Position numbers and translations under genes: made by a program
Shown here: piece by piece, positions 7,866-17,085 of the stretch
How positions within the stretch are numbered: position 1 is the stretch's first letter
How the letters are laid out: the number at the start of each line of letters is the position of its first letter
Source: Chryseosolibacter sp964551035
GTDB taxonomy: Bacteria; Bacteroidota; Bacteroidia; Cytophagales; Cyclobacteriaceae
DNA: 64,000 bases
Direction: 5' to 3'
Assembly: GCA_964551035.1 (NCBI GenBank)
Contig: CAZKBK010000022.1
Coordinates: forward strand, 16,030 to 80,029
The notes under the pieces: generated by a model
Seen by the model: the letters and a program-made list of their open reading frames with translations, nothing else
The model's database searches: none
What the model was told of the DNA's origin: nothing

Positions 7866-8882
7866 TTATTTTTCTATGGATGGTTCGCTACGGCGGCGGA
7901 AAATTTCGCTGGCCGTAAAAATGGCCTGTCGCATGGAAGTCTCGTCGGCCTGGTTCTTACCGGCGAGCCCGAATGCGGTGCCATGGTCCGGCGAGGTGCG
8001 CACCACCGGGAGGCCTGCCGTAAAGTTGATCCCTTCTTCGAAACTGATGGCCTTGAAGGCCACCAGGCCCTGGTCGTGGTACATGGCCAGTACGCCATCA
8101 TACTTCGCATACTGGGCGGTGCCGAAGAAACCGTCTGCGGGGAAGGGTCCAAATACCAACCTGCCCTTGTTTCGGAAGTCATTGACGATGGGTTTGATGA
8201 GTTCGTTGTCCTCGCTTCCAATCAGGCCGTTGTCGCCCGCGTGCGGGTTTAAGCCGAGCACGGCAATGCGGGGCTTTGTGATGCCGAAGTCCTGCTTGAG
8301 CGACCGTTCCATGAGGGCGATCTTGCGTTCAATCTTCTCCCTGGTGAGGGCCGTGCTGACTTCCCGCACGGGCACGTGTTCGGTCACAAGGCCCACACGC
8401 AGTTTGTCGCTGACCATGAACATCAACGAGTCGGTGGCATTGAAGAATCCCGTGAGGAATTCCGTGTGCCCTTTGAAGGGAAACGCATCGCTGTGGGTAG
8501 CCTGTTTGTCGATCGGCGCGGTGACGAGCGCGTCGATAAGCCCCTCTTTGAGTTCTTCGGCAGCCTGCTGCAAGGCGGCGAATGCGGCTTTTCCCGACTC
8601 GGGCGACGGCTTGCCGGGAGTGATCTCAAGAGAATCTTCCCAGCAGTTGACAACGTTGATGTGCTTGTGGGTAAATTGCCCTTTGCTTTTCACCTGGGAA
8701 TAGCTGAACTCTTCTATGTTCAGTTGTTTTTTATAATAAGAAATCACACGGGACGACCCGTACAGGATCGGCGTGACCATCGCCAGCATCCGTTGATCCG
8801 CCAGGGCCTTGATCACTACCTCGGGGCCTATTCCATTGAAGTCACCGAGAGATATTCCGATTCGTGGTTTCTGTTGTGCCAT
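7866..8882 (-). CDS. pdxA: 4-hydroxythreonine-4-phosphate dehydrogenase
   Basis: PdxA oxidises 4-phosphohydroxy-L-threonine in the DXP-dependent vitamin B6 pathway. The 338-residue protein starts RIGISLGDFNGIGPEV, the family's opening signature. It has the substrate and metal-binding KGHTEFL segment near residue 138, NPHAGDNG, the MYHDQGLVAFK segment near residue 267, and TSPDHGTAF close to the C-terminus. It is transcribed divergently from rsmA with 84 bases between them, an arrangement reminiscent of the pdxA-ksgA neighbourhood of other bacteria. Confidence 0.96.
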   Translation of the reverse strand: MAQQKPRIGISLGDFNGIGPEVVIKALADQRMLAMVTPILYGSSRVISYYKKQLNIEEFSYSQVKSKGQFTHKHINVVNCWEDSLEITPGKPSPESGKAAFAALQQAAEELKEGLIDALVTAPIDKQATHSDAFPFKGHTEFLTGFFNATDSLMFMVSDKLRVGLVTEHVPVREVSTALTREKIERKIALMERSLKQDFGITKPRIAVLGLNPHAGDNGLIGSEDNELIKPIVNDFRNKGRLVFGPFPADGFFGTAQYAKYDGVLAMYHDQGLVAFKAISFEEGINFTAGLPVVRTSPDHGTAFGLAGKNQADETSMRQAIFTASEIFRRRSEPSIEK

Positions 8883-8966
8883 TATTATTTTATTCTGTGC
8901 GAATTAACGAAAATATCATTAGAAACCGCGAGGTTGCACTGCTGACGCCATCCGTGAAACACCGCC

Positions 8967-9782
8967 ATGAAGTCGAACAAACCATCCGGAAAAGTACGCC
9001 CCAAGAAGTTTCTGGGCCAGCACTTCCTCCATGATCAGGGGATGGCGAAAAAGATCGTTGACGCGTTGACGCAGACACCGGGCATGAATGTGCTGGAGAT
9101 CGGCCCGGGTATGGGCGTGCTCACGCAACATCTGGCGGCGAACACCGACCTGCGTCTCAAGCTTGTTGAAATTGACCGCGATTCGGTCGCCTGGCTTAAA
9201 GCGCATTACCCCGGATTGGGAGACGCGCTCATCGAAGGAGACTTCCTCAAACTGGACCTGTCCGGCGTGTTCGACGGACCGTTTTCTATCATTGGCAATT
9301 TTCCCTACAACATTTCCTCTCAAATCTTTTTCAAGGTACTTGAAGACCGCGACCGCGTGCAACAGGTGGTGTGCATGCTGCAAAAGGAGGTGGCCGATCG
9401 CATTGCCGCAGGTCACGGCAACAAGACCTACGGCATTCTCAGCGTTTTGCTTCAGGCGTTCTACCGGGTCCGGTACCTTTTCAAGGTGCCGCCTGGCGTG
9501 TTCACGCCGCCGCCGAAAGTGGTGTCGGCGGTGATCCGTCTCGAACGAAATGAACGCCAGCGTTTGGATTGTGACGAGGCGTTGTTTGTGAAGGTCGTTC
9601 GACAGGGGTTCAATAACCGTCGCAAGACCTTGCGCAACGCGCTAAAAAATCTAAATTTGGCGGCCGAGGTTGCATCACTTCCCCTACTGGATAAACGTGC
9701 TGAACAACTGTCGGTGGACGATTTCATTTCCCTCACCCTGTTAATCGAAAAGCGTCGTGCAGGAACCACTGATCGAATTTGA
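8967..9782 (+). CDS. rsmA: 16S rRNA (A1518/A1519) dimethyltransferase
   Basis: RsmA (KsgA) dimethylates two adenosines near the 3' end of 16S rRNA, a late step in 30S assembly. The 271-residue protein has the N-terminal KKFLGQHFLHD, the SAM-binding EIGPGMG near residue 44 and the catalytic NFPYN motif near residue 112. The helical C-terminal domain includes QGFNNRRKTLRN. The mgtE start codon lies inside its last codons (26-base overlap), so the two are translationally coupled. Confidence 0.97.
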   Translation: MKSNKPSGKVRPKKFLGQHFLHDQGMAKKIVDALTQTPGMNVLEIGPGMGVLTQHLAANTDLRLKLVEIDRDSVAWLKAHYPGLGDALIEGDFLKLDLSGVFDGPFSIIGNFPYNISSQIFFKVLEDRDRVQQVVCMLQKEVADRIAAGHGNKTYGILSVLLQAFYRVRYLFKVPPGVFTPPPKVVSAVIRLERNERQRLDCDEALFVKVVRQGFNNRRKTLRNALKNLNLAAEVASLPLLDKRAEQLSVDDFISLTLLIEKRRAGTTDRI

Positions 9783-11118
9783 ACTCACAAAGGAATTCAG
9801 GGATCGCTTTCAGATTGCCCTCGACCAGCAGGACGCGACCTTCATTCGCGAAAGCCTGGAGGGGGTAAAAGCCGCGGACATTACGACGCTGCTTTACGAG
9901 TTCAATGCAGCGGAATCGAAGTACGTGATGGGGCTGCTGCCGAGGGACCTTCAGGCGGAGGTCATCCGCGACCTGGACTCCGACACCCGGAAAAGTTTCC
10001 TGCGTGTGTATGTCACCGATGAGATCGTGGGATTTCTCAATCAGCTTGATTCGGACGACGCCGCGGATATCCTTCACGAACTTCCCGTGAAAGAACGCGA
10101 GGAAGTACTCAATGGTCTGGAGGCGGTGTTGCGCACCCAGGTAACGGAGCTGTTGCGGTACGAGGAAAACGTCGCGGGCGGGCTCATGGCCAAGGAACTG
10201 ATGAAGGCCAGGGTCCACTGGACCGTGGTCAGGTGTATCGAAGAGATCCGCAAACAGGCTGAATATGTTTCCAAGTTCTACACGGTGTATGTGGTCGACG
10301 ACAACGACATGCTTATTGGCCGCGTAGACCTGCAGGACCTGATCGTGTCGGACGCAAGGACCATCGTTGGCGCAATTTGCGAACGCGACATCATTTCGGT
10401 GGAGACCTACTTTGAAGACCGCGAGGTGGTGGAGGTCATGAAGAAGTACGACCTGGAGTCGGTTCCGGTACTCAACGTCAAACGACAACTCGTCGGAAGA
10501 ATTACCATCGATGACATTGTGGATGTGATTACCGAGCAGGCTGAAGAAGAGCGGCAACTGATGACCGGTATCAGCGAAGACGTCGAAGAAGACGACAGTG
10601 TCTGGAAGAATACCCGGGCGCGTTTGCCATGGTTGCTGATCGGTATTGCCGGGGGGCTGATCAACGCAAAGTTCATGGGGCTTTTTGAAGGTGAACTTGC
10701 CCGCGTTACGGCGATCGCATTTTTCACGCCGCTGATCCAGGCTACGGGCGGGAATGTGGGCATACAGTCCTCGTCCCTCATCGTGCAGAGTCTCGCCAAT
10801 CCGGATTTTGTCGACGATGGATTATGGAAGCGCCTTCTCAAGGTGTTTTTCGTTGCCGTCTTCAACGGGCTATTTCTTTCGGTACTGGTGTTCGGCGCCA
10901 ACATACTTTTGTTCAACGAGTACACCCTGTCCCTGGTGGTGTCGATCGCGTTGTTCGCCGTGGTTGTGTTTGCGTCTTTTATTGGTACCCTCACGCCGCT
11001 GGTGCTCAACCGCGCGGGTTTTAATCCCGCGCTGGCCGCAGGCCCCTTCATCACAACCATTAACGATTTACTGGGGCTGACGGTCTATTTTTTTACGGTT
11101 CACCTTTTGCTTGTTTAG
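9757..11118 (+). CDS. mgtE: MgtE-type magnesium transporter
   Basis: A 453-residue inner-membrane Mg2+ channel, the usual MgtE length. The order is an acidic helical N-domain (about 1-130), a CBS-domain pair (about 135-255) that senses Mg2+, then five transmembrane helices (about 285-453). The membrane part includes the conserved TPLIQATGGNVGIQSS segment and a C-terminal AAGPFITTINDLLG pore helix. The start is a GTG inside the 3' end of rsmA. The next gene, a dehydrogenase, starts 5 bases after its stop, so the three genes probably form one unit. Confidence 0.95.
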   Translation: MQEPLIEFELTKEFRDRFQIALDQQDATFIRESLEGVKAADITTLLYEFNAAESKYVMGLLPRDLQAEVIRDLDSDTRKSFLRVYVTDEIVGFLNQLDSDDAADILHELPVKEREEVLNGLEAVLRTQVTELLRYEENVAGGLMAKELMKARVHWTVVRCIEEIRKQAEYVSKFYTVYVVDDNDMLIGRVDLQDLIVSDARTIVGAICERDIISVETYFEDREVVEVMKKYDLESVPVLNVKRQLVGRITIDDIVDVITEQAEEERQLMTGISEDVEEDDSVWKNTRARLPWLLIGIAGGLINAKFMGLFEGELARVTAIAFFTPLIQATGGNVGIQSSSLIVQSLANPDFVDDGLWKRLLKVFFVAVFNGLFLSVLVFGANILLFNEYTLSLVVSIALFAVVVFASFIGTLTPLVLNRAGFNPALAAGPFITTINDLLGLTVYFFTVHLLLV

Positions 11119-11123
11119 GCCTT

Positions 11124-12056
11124 ATGAGGAAATGTCTGGTCATCGATCCCATGCATGAAAGCATTATTCCGTTGATGCGGGAAATTGGATGGGAGGTCGA
11201 CTACATGCCCGACATCACGCGCGAGGAAGTTCGCGCGCGGCACCAGGGCTACGAGGGTCTGATCGTACGGAGCAAGACGCTTGTCGATGCCGATCTGTTG
11301 GGAGAAAGCCCATCGGTTCGGTTTGTTGGACGTGCGGGCGCCGGACTCGACAACGTCGACCTGCGCTATCTCGAACGGAAAGGCGTACAGGTCGTCCACG
11401 CGGCAGACGGCAATCGGGATGCGGTCGCCGAATTTACGGTTGGCCTCCTGTTGAGCCTGTTGAGAAACATTCCGAAGGCGCATGAAGAGGTAAAGGATGG
11501 CGTATGGGACCGTGAAGGGAATCGGGGAGAGGAGCTGATGGGGAAAACCGTCAGCATCATTGGCTATGGAAATATGGGCCAGGCTTTCGCGCAGCGTCTC
11601 GTGGGATTTGCATGTAAGGTTTTGGCCTATGATAAATATAAAAGTGGCTTTGGCGGGCCGAACTGTGAGGAAGCCGATATGGAGCGGGTCTTTGCCGAGA
11701 CCGATATTCTCAGTCTGCATATTCCATTGACGGAGGAAACGCGCACCATGGTGACCCGCGCGTACCTCGGACGTTTTCATAAGCCTGTCATTATGATAAA
11801 CACCGCTCGCGGAGAGATTGTGCCGATGGATGAACTTGCGATGGCCCTCAAGGAAGGAAAATTGCGGGGGGCGGCCCTCGACGTGCTCGAGAACGAAAAA
11901 ATAGATAAGCTCACCCCGGCACAGCAGGAATCCTTCAACTATTTGAAGAGTAAGTCTAATGTAATATTCACCCCGCACATTGCAGGCTGGACCTTCGAAT
12001 CCCATATCAAAATTAACGTAGCTTTGGTCAGGAAAATCAGAGATCTGGGATTGTGA
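11124..12056 (+). CDS. D-isomer specific 2-hydroxyacid dehydrogenase (SerA-like, no ACT domain)
   Basis: A 310-residue NAD-dependent dehydrogenase of the D-2-hydroxyacid family. The substrate domain contains GRAGAGLDNVD, the nucleotide-binding fold carries GYGNMG near residue 150, and the catalytic set is visible as NTARGE (Arg), a Glu in LDVLENE and His in TPHIAGWT. The protein ends right after the catalytic domain, so it lacks the regulatory ACT domain of long 3-phosphoglycerate dehydrogenases. 3-phosphoglycerate is the likeliest substrate, but glyoxylate- or hydroxypyruvate-type activity is possible. No serine genes sit beside it. Confidence 0.88.
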   Translation: MRKCLVIDPMHESIIPLMREIGWEVDYMPDITREEVRARHQGYEGLIVRSKTLVDADLLGESPSVRFVGRAGAGLDNVDLRYLERKGVQVVHAADGNRDAVAEFTVGLLLSLLRNIPKAHEEVKDGVWDREGNRGEELMGKTVSIIGYGNMGQAFAQRLVGFACKVLAYDKYKSGFGGPNCEEADMERVFAETDILSLHIPLTEETRTMVTRAYLGRFHKPVIMINTARGEIVPMDELAMALKEGKLRGAALDVLENEKIDKLTPAQQESFNYLKSKSNVIFTPHIAGWTFESHIKINVALVRKIRDLGL

Positions 12057-12100
12057 TGAAGGGAACGATTTTCTTATCTTGAGACCGTACCACGGAGCCT

Positions 12101-12946
12101 ATGAGTTTTTTTACGAGCCGGATCAAAAAGTGGGCGGAGTTCTGGAACTCCATCATTGAAAAGCCTCTCCTTACGTCCACCATTGTCTTGTTCTGCGTGG
12201 CACTGGTCGTAATCGGGCTCAGTCTCCAGTATTATATTGAAGATTTCGACACCTTTATCCAGCAAGTGCTGGCAGAGGCGCACGGTATGATCTTTGACAT
12301 CGCCGTCATCGGTATCCTCATTTTCTGGTTGAATCAAAATGGTGAAATGCGCCAGCGCATCCGCACCTACAAGGATGAAATTGATGATTTCAGGTTGTGG
12401 GAATCCGAGGAAGCGGCTTTTCGTACGGTGGGTAATATCAAACGCCTCAATCGTCACCATATTCATGACATCAACCTGGTGAACTGCTACCTGCCGCGCA
12501 CCAACCTTAACTACGTCAACCTTTCGGGCTCGAACCTCAATTCCGCGAATGTCTCTCAATCGTCGCTCATTGAAGCGAACCTTGAGAATGCGCGGTTGAA
12601 CCAGACGAATTTTGAGAACTCGAACCTGAACCAGGCCAATCTTAAGGGAGCATACGCCAGCGGCGCGAATTACAAGGATGCTTTTCTGATCAAATCGCAA
12701 TTTGAAAACGCATTCCTTATTAAAGCCAACTTCAGCAACGCATTCCTGATGGAGGCCAATCTGCAAAACTGTTATGTGATGGGCGCGGATTTCGAGAATG
12801 CGAGCCTCTACAAAGCGGACCTCCGTGGCGCGAAAGGATTAACGGTGGAGCAGCTTTCGAAGGTAAAAACGTTGTACCTCGCCAAATTCGACGACGAGAT
12901 CCTTGTCCAAATAAAAACGAACCTGCCGGAACTGGTAGGCACGTGA
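12101..12946 (+). CDS. Membrane-anchored pentapeptide-repeat protein
   Basis: The 281-residue protein has two hydrophobic helices (about 24-44 and 62-82), a short charged linker, then about 20 tandem A(N/D)LxX pentapeptides from about residue 125 to 240 (for example EANLENARLNQTNFENSNLN). Such repeats fold into a right-handed square beta-helix. Orientation is inferred: both ends on the cytoplasmic side. No partner or function can be assigned. A strong intrinsic terminator follows at 12984-13020. Confidence 0.88.
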   Translation: MSFFTSRIKKWAEFWNSIIEKPLLTSTIVLFCVALVVIGLSLQYYIEDFDTFIQQVLAEAHGMIFDIAVIGILIFWLNQNGEMRQRIRTYKDEIDDFRLWESEEAAFRTVGNIKRLNRHHIHDINLVNCYLPRTNLNYVNLSGSNLNSANVSQSSLIEANLENARLNQTNFENSNLNQANLKGAYASGANYKDAFLIKSQFENAFLIKANFSNAFLMEANLQNCYVMGADFENASLYKADLRGAKGLTVEQLSKVKTLYLAKFDDEILVQIKTNLPELVGT

Positions 12947-12947
12947 T

Positions 12948-12978
12948 TTTGGTTTACTGATAAATAGTATTACCTTTG
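12948..12978 (+). promoter_or_regulatory. Bacteroidota-type promoter before greA
   Basis: TTTG at 12948-12951, 19 bases, then TACCTTTG at 12971-12978: a full match to TTTG-N19-TAnnTTTG. The predicted start (about 12982-12985) falls directly at the foot of the hairpin at 12984. Confidence 0.75.
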
Positions 12979-12983
12979 TGTCA

Positions 12984-13020
12984 ACAACGGCCTCAATGGT
13001 GAGGCCGTTGTTTTCTTTTT
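12984..13020 (+). terminator. Strong intrinsic terminator in the greA leader
   Basis: A perfect 12-bp stem (ACAACGGCCTCA with its complement, ATGG loop) is followed by TTTTCTTTTTT. It ends transcripts from the pentapeptide gene, but it also sits immediately downstream of the greA promoter, so most greA transcripts would have to pass it. Confidence 0.9.
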
Positions 13021-13081
13021 TCGTCTCCGCCAGATGCAGGAGCCGAATTTTGTTTTTTATGGCATTTTAAAGTCCAGCGTC

Positions 13082-13555
13082 ATGAGTAAGATTTCATATT
13101 ACACCAAAGACGGCCTTGAAAAGCTGCGGAATGAACTGAGCGAGTTGAAAACGAAGGGCCGGGCAGACATTGCCAGACAAATCGCCGATGCACGCGACAA
13201 GGGTGACCTTAGCGAGAACGCAGAATATGATGCGGCTAAGGACGCGCAGGGAATGCTTGAAGCCAAGATCGCTCAACTCGAAGAACTGGTCAGCAACGCC
13301 CGCCTGCTCGACGAAACCAACATCGACACGTCGAAGGTGTCCATACTTTCCAAAGTCACCATAAAGAACAAGAGGAACGGCGCGTCGGTTACCTACACGC
13401 TGGTATCGGAAGAAGAAGCCGACCTGAAAGTCGGCAAGATCTCGACCTTGTCGCCCATAGGCAAAGGGTTGCTCGGGAAAAAGAAGGGAGAAACGGCCAA
13501 GATTAAGACACCGGCCGGTGAAATGGAATTCGAGGTATTGAATATCGGCTTGTAA
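13082..13555 (+). CDS. greA: Transcription elongation factor GreA
   Basis: GreA stimulates RNA cleavage in backtracked RNA polymerase. From the ATG at 13082 it is 157 residues, the normal length; a longer in-frame start at 13034 would add 16 unrelated residues and is rejected. The N-terminal coiled coil bears the functional acidic tip in DKGDLSENAEYDAA (about residues 40-53), and the C-terminal FKBP-like domain ends with TPAGEMEFEVLNI. The upstream promoter and terminator suggest leader control. The HIT gene follows after 10 bases and is probably co-transcribed. Confidence 0.97.
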   Translation: MSKISYYTKDGLEKLRNELSELKTKGRADIARQIADARDKGDLSENAEYDAAKDAQGMLEAKIAQLEELVSNARLLDETNIDTSKVSILSKVTIKNKRNGASVTYTLVSEEEADLKVGKISTLSPIGKGLLGKKKGETAKIKTPAGEMEFEVLNIGL

Positions 13556-13565
13556 TCACATTCCC

Positions 13566-13958
13566 ATGGCGAGTATCTTCACCCGCATCATCAATCGTGA
13601 ACTGCCTGCATACATTGTAGCCGAGGATGAACGGTACATGGCTTTCCTCGATATCAATCCGCTCGTTGTAGGCCACACGCTGGTGATCCCGAAAGCGGAA
13701 GTCGACTTTATTTTCGACCTCGATGATGACACCCTCGCGGGCCTGAACGTGTTCGCCAAGAAGGTGGCGCTCGCCATGAAAAAAGCGATTCCCTGCCGCA
13801 GGATCGGCGTGGCGGTGATCGGCATTGAAGTGCCCCATACCCACATCCACCTGGTGCCGATGAATACCATGGATGACCTCAACTTCACCCGCCCGAAACT
13901 CAATCCTTCAAACGAGGTGCTTGCGGAAACCGCGGAGAAGATCAAAGCCGCGGGCTAA
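13566..13958 (+). CDS. HIT family nucleotide hydrolase
   Basis: A 130-residue member of the histidine-triad family (HinT-like), which hydrolyses nucleoside phosphoramidates or related nucleotides. The triad is HTHIHLVP, His91/His93/His95, with His95 the likely nucleophile-side residue by family analogy. The N-terminal FTRIINRELPAYIVAEDE segment is typical of bacterial HIT proteins. It follows greA by 10 bases and converges with gpsA. Confidence 0.95.
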   Translation: MASIFTRIINRELPAYIVAEDERYMAFLDINPLVVGHTLVIPKAEVDFIFDLDDDTLAGLNVFAKKVALAMKKAIPCRRIGVAVIGIEVPHTHIHLVPMNTMDDLNFTRPKLNPSNEVLAETAEKIKAAG

Positions 13959-13975
13959 ATCCTTTGGGAAGTCTT

Positions 13976-15034
13976 TCAGAGGAAGTCGATATCGACGTTC
14001 AACGGATAACGCATCAGGTACTGTAGTCCCTGCTTCATGGTGAGGTCTTCGAACAACACCTTGTAAAGTGTTCCCGTAATCGGCGCCCGCACGCGGTAGT
14101 GATCCGCACATTTCTTTGCGATCATTACCGTGTTGATACCCTCGGCGATTTCGTCCGTGCTTTCCAGTATCGACTTCAACGTTTCCCCCTGGGCCAACCG
14201 ATAGCCAACGGAGAAGTTGCGACTCAATGAACTGTTGCAGGTGGTGACGAGGTCGCCCACGCCCGCGACGCCGAGAAAGGCTTTGGTGTTCCCACCCAAC
14301 GCACGCCCGAGGTAGATCATCTCCACCATGCCGCGGCTGATCAACAGTCCCTTGGCGTTTTCACCATATCCCATGCCGCTGAGCGCGCCTGCTGCGATGG
14401 CGATGACATTCTTCAGCACCCCGGCAAGTTCCACGCCCACCAGGTCGTTGTTGCCATATACCTGAAAACTATCATTTCGAAGAAGCCGCTTTCCCATCTG
14501 GACCACTTCGTTGAAATGGCTGGCAACCACCGTGGCCGCCGGCTGTCCCGCCGCCAGTTCACGCGCCAGGTTGGGGCCTGCAAGGCAGCCCACGCGTACC
14601 ACGACGCTCTCTTCGAGAATCACTTCGCTCATGGTTTTGACCTGGCTCCGGTCAAGGGTGGCAACGTCGTGAATGGTTTGCCCCGCCGGCAGCTGGAGGT
14701 CGAAGCCCTTGGTGCCGTGAATCAGAATATGGTAGGGGTGCAGGTGTGGCGACAGCCGGTGCATCATCGTCCTGAAATGCGAAGAGGGTACAATCGGAAA
14801 AATGATGTCGCAACGGTTGGCCACCTCGCCCAGGTCGCTGGTAGGCTCGATGTTCGCATCCATGGCATGGCCACGGTTCTCACCCGCATCCAGAATGTGC
14901 CGGACGGTGTTTTCATCGCGGGCGTACAGGAGCACTTTTTGGCGCACGGCCAGCAGATTGGCAACGGCGCTGCCGAAGTTTCCCGCTCCGATGACGCCGA
15001 CGGGTTTATCTTCAGATAAACTTTTCAAGGTCAT
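13976..15034 (-). CDS. gpsA: Glycerol-3-phosphate dehydrogenase [NAD(P)+]
   Basis: GpsA reduces dihydroxyacetone phosphate to sn-glycerol 3-phosphate, the backbone of phospholipids. The 352-residue protein shows GVIGAGNFGSAVA (Rossmann loop, about residues 13-25), HGTKGFD, LAGPNLARELAAGQPAATVVAS and the catalytic Lys in GVLKNVIAIAAG. It is slightly longer than E. coli GpsA (339). Its start overlaps the end of the PlsB-like acyltransferase gene by 23 bases, so product and consumer of glycerol 3-phosphate are translated together. Confidence 0.96.
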   Translation of the reverse strand: MTLKSLSEDKPVGVIGAGNFGSAVANLLAVRQKVLLYARDENTVRHILDAGENRGHAMDANIEPTSDLGEVANRCDIIFPIVPSSHFRTMMHRLSPHLHPYHILIHGTKGFDLQLPAGQTIHDVATLDRSQVKTMSEVILEESVVVRVGCLAGPNLARELAAGQPAATVVASHFNEVVQMGKRLLRNDSFQVYGNNDLVGVELAGVLKNVIAIAAGALSGMGYGENAKGLLISRGMVEMIYLGRALGGNTKAFLGVAGVGDLVTTCNSSLSRNFSVGYRLAQGETLKSILESTDEIAEGINTVMIAKKCADHYRVRAPITGTLYKVLFEDLTMKQGLQYLMRYPLNVDIDFL

Positions 15035-16727
15035 AGCCTGCCAGCCGGTTGTGGTAATAGTATAGCGTGCTCAGATCGCGTGTGATGATGTCGCCGTTCT
15101 TGTTGAACAGCAGGGGACGCCTAAGGTGGAAAATCCCAACATTCTCCAATCCGAGCTTGATGACGAGGTCAATTTTGCCTTTGAGGTGCGTTGCGCGATT
15201 CACCCGGCCCTGCTCCCTCAGCAAATAGATCTGCTTTCGAACTTTCTTGCACATCGCCCTAAAATGCTCGTAGGGAATCGAAAGGTCTTCTTCCGGCAAT
15301 CGCAACAGTTCGAAAAGATCCAGCTTTGGATGCTGACGCTGCCAAATCTCGAAGGCGACAAAGGCCACCAGGTGACTTGCAAAAACACGGTTGATGCGAT
15401 GATACTCCGACACAATTCGCTGGCTCAACATTCGTGTGTACTGGTCCTCACGCTGTTTGTCGATAACAATCTCGTTGCCCGTAACGAAATAATCGCGCGT
15501 GTGTATCACACGCCCATGCCCGTCGATGCTGTTGCCTTCCTCGTCGACATAATTGCCCAATACATCCAAACCCCTGCCGATCGAAACGGAGATGTTTGAG
15601 CCTTTCGTAAAGAATTTGAAGAGGAACTGGAGCAACTGCCAACTGCCGTACTTGTCGTTTTCGGGAAGATAGCGATCCTGGCCTTTGACGGAGAGATAAT
15701 CGTCGATAAGGTCGGGCGCCTCGAGAACGAAATGATAGTTGAGCGTGACGGGTACGATGAAGATCTTGCGCACCGTTTCGGCTTCGGGATCGCTCAGATA
15801 GAGGTTTCGTTGCGCCTCAACGGTGGAACTGAGCAGTCCGAGCTTGAGTTGTTTCTCGATCATGCCCGAGCGCGAACGTGTTCCGCCGGGAAAGAACAAG
15901 CTGTGGGCGCCTTTCTGGATGGCCAAAGTGGAGTAAGCCTTGAGCGTTTCAAGATAGGGGAGGTTTTTTTTCCTCCGGTCCACCTTGTAGGCGCCGAGGC
16001 TGTTCATGAAATAGGCGAATATCTTGATGTTAAAGAGGTTCAGTCCTGCGCCGTAGATAAATGCCGGCAGTCCGAGCGAATGGATCACCCAGCCAATGAG
16101 AATCGAATCGAGGTTCGAGAAATGCGTGGGCACCATGATCACCGTTCCCTTGCGGGCGAGGTTGCGCAACTGCTTCACCCTGCCCACGATGTGGAGTTTA
16201 TCACGCAGGGTGTACTGGCTTCTGAAAATGGCGCCGAACTTTTTTACCCGCGCGCCATTGAGTAACCTCACGAACCAGAACTTCACCATCTCCCGCGCAA
16301 AACGGTAGGAACTGGGCCTGAAATTGCCCGCGATCTCGCCCGCGTAACGGGTAATAATCCGGTGAAGGACGTCGTCGGCCTTGCGTTGCGCTTCTTCCGA
16401 GGTCTTGCTGGAAAGCACAACAAGTTCATCTTTGATCGACGACCAGAACCGTGACTCGTCCGGTGGGTCCACCCGCCACCGGTTGCGCTTCATGCGCTGT
16501 TGTTCGCGATACACCGTGGCCTCGAGTTCGTCGATCAGTTGTTTGGACGTGGGCCTGAGATGTTTGGCCTGCCGGAAAGCGTGGTTGGCGACCTCCTCGA
16601 GAAACTCCTTGCGATTGCGACTTAACTGGTAGACAGGCCAGTCGGGAATACCCTCCAGAATGGGCTTGTACCGCTTATTCTTGTTTTTCTTTTCGGCGAC
16701 TTCCATCGGGACGGCAAAATAACACAA
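15012..16727 (-). CDS. PlsB-like glycerol-3-phosphate acyltransferase
   Basis: A 571-residue protein with the acyltransferase blocks of the glycerolipid family: HFSNLD (HX4D, near residue 202), an FIYGAGLNLF segment, and FFPGGTRSRSG near residue 277. The long helical N-terminus and the C-terminal extension place it nearer PlsB than the short PlsC enzymes. It would acylate glycerol 3-phosphate or lysophosphatidate at the membrane. The overlap with gpsA supports the first. The start at 16727 is the longest; Met8 (16706, MEVAEKK) is equally plausible. A small conserved-looking gene precedes it by 11 bases. Confidence 0.87.
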   Translation of the reverse strand: MCYFAVPMEVAEKKNKNKRYKPILEGIPDWPVYQLSRNRKEFLEEVANHAFRQAKHLRPTSKQLIDELEATVYREQQRMKRNRWRVDPPDESRFWSSIKDELVVLSSKTSEEAQRKADDVLHRIITRYAGEIAGNFRPSSYRFAREMVKFWFVRLLNGARVKKFGAIFRSQYTLRDKLHIVGRVKQLRNLARKGTVIMVPTHFSNLDSILIGWVIHSLGLPAFIYGAGLNLFNIKIFAYFMNSLGAYKVDRRKKNLPYLETLKAYSTLAIQKGAHSLFFPGGTRSRSGMIEKQLKLGLLSSTVEAQRNLYLSDPEAETVRKIFIVPVTLNYHFVLEAPDLIDDYLSVKGQDRYLPENDKYGSWQLLQFLFKFFTKGSNISVSIGRGLDVLGNYVDEEGNSIDGHGRVIHTRDYFVTGNEIVIDKQREDQYTRMLSQRIVSEYHRINRVFASHLVAFVAFEIWQRQHPKLDLFELLRLPEEDLSIPYEHFRAMCKKVRKQIYLLREQGRVNRATHLKGKIDLVIKLGLENVGIFHLRRPLLFNKNGDIITRDLSTLYYYHNRLAGYDLEKFI

Positions 16728-16738
16728 TTTTCAACGTT

Positions 16739-16993
16739 TTACGGCTGTTCCCCTTCCGCCCGGAGTTGGGCCGCGTGGAGTGATTGCCCCATGTCATCGA
16801 AGCGCTTCAGCGCCTGTTGAACAAATTCCGCATCAAGCAGGTGGACAAGTTCTTCTTCGCCGGTTACGTCAAACTCGCTGATTTTGAATGTTTGCTCGAA
16901 TAAGCCGCGTTCCATCTTGATGATGTAGCGGTTGTTCCAGGCGTACAGGGTTACCTTGCACCCTTCCACCACGTTTTCACGGATAACGCGCAT
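16739..16993 (-). CDS. Small uncharacterised protein upstream of the acyltransferase
   Basis: This is an 84-residue cytosolic protein with a beta-rich first half (VTLYAWNNRYIIKME) and an acidic helical second half (GEEELVHLLDAEFVQQALKRF). No domain is recognised. It lies 11 bases upstream of the PlsB-like gene, so it is probably the first gene of that gpsA unit. The spacing and the protein-like composition support a real gene. Confidence 0.72.
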   Translation of the reverse strand: MRVIRENVVEGCKVTLYAWNNRYIIKMERGLFEQTFKISEFDVTGEEELVHLLDAEFVQQALKRFDDMGQSLHAAQLRAEGEQP

Positions 16994-17085
16994 GTTATTA
17001 TTTCGGATAGAAGGTCAAAGGTAGTGTGCAGGGACCACAAACCGCGAACACACGCCGCGAGATGTCAGCGCATTCCGTTTTCGGT

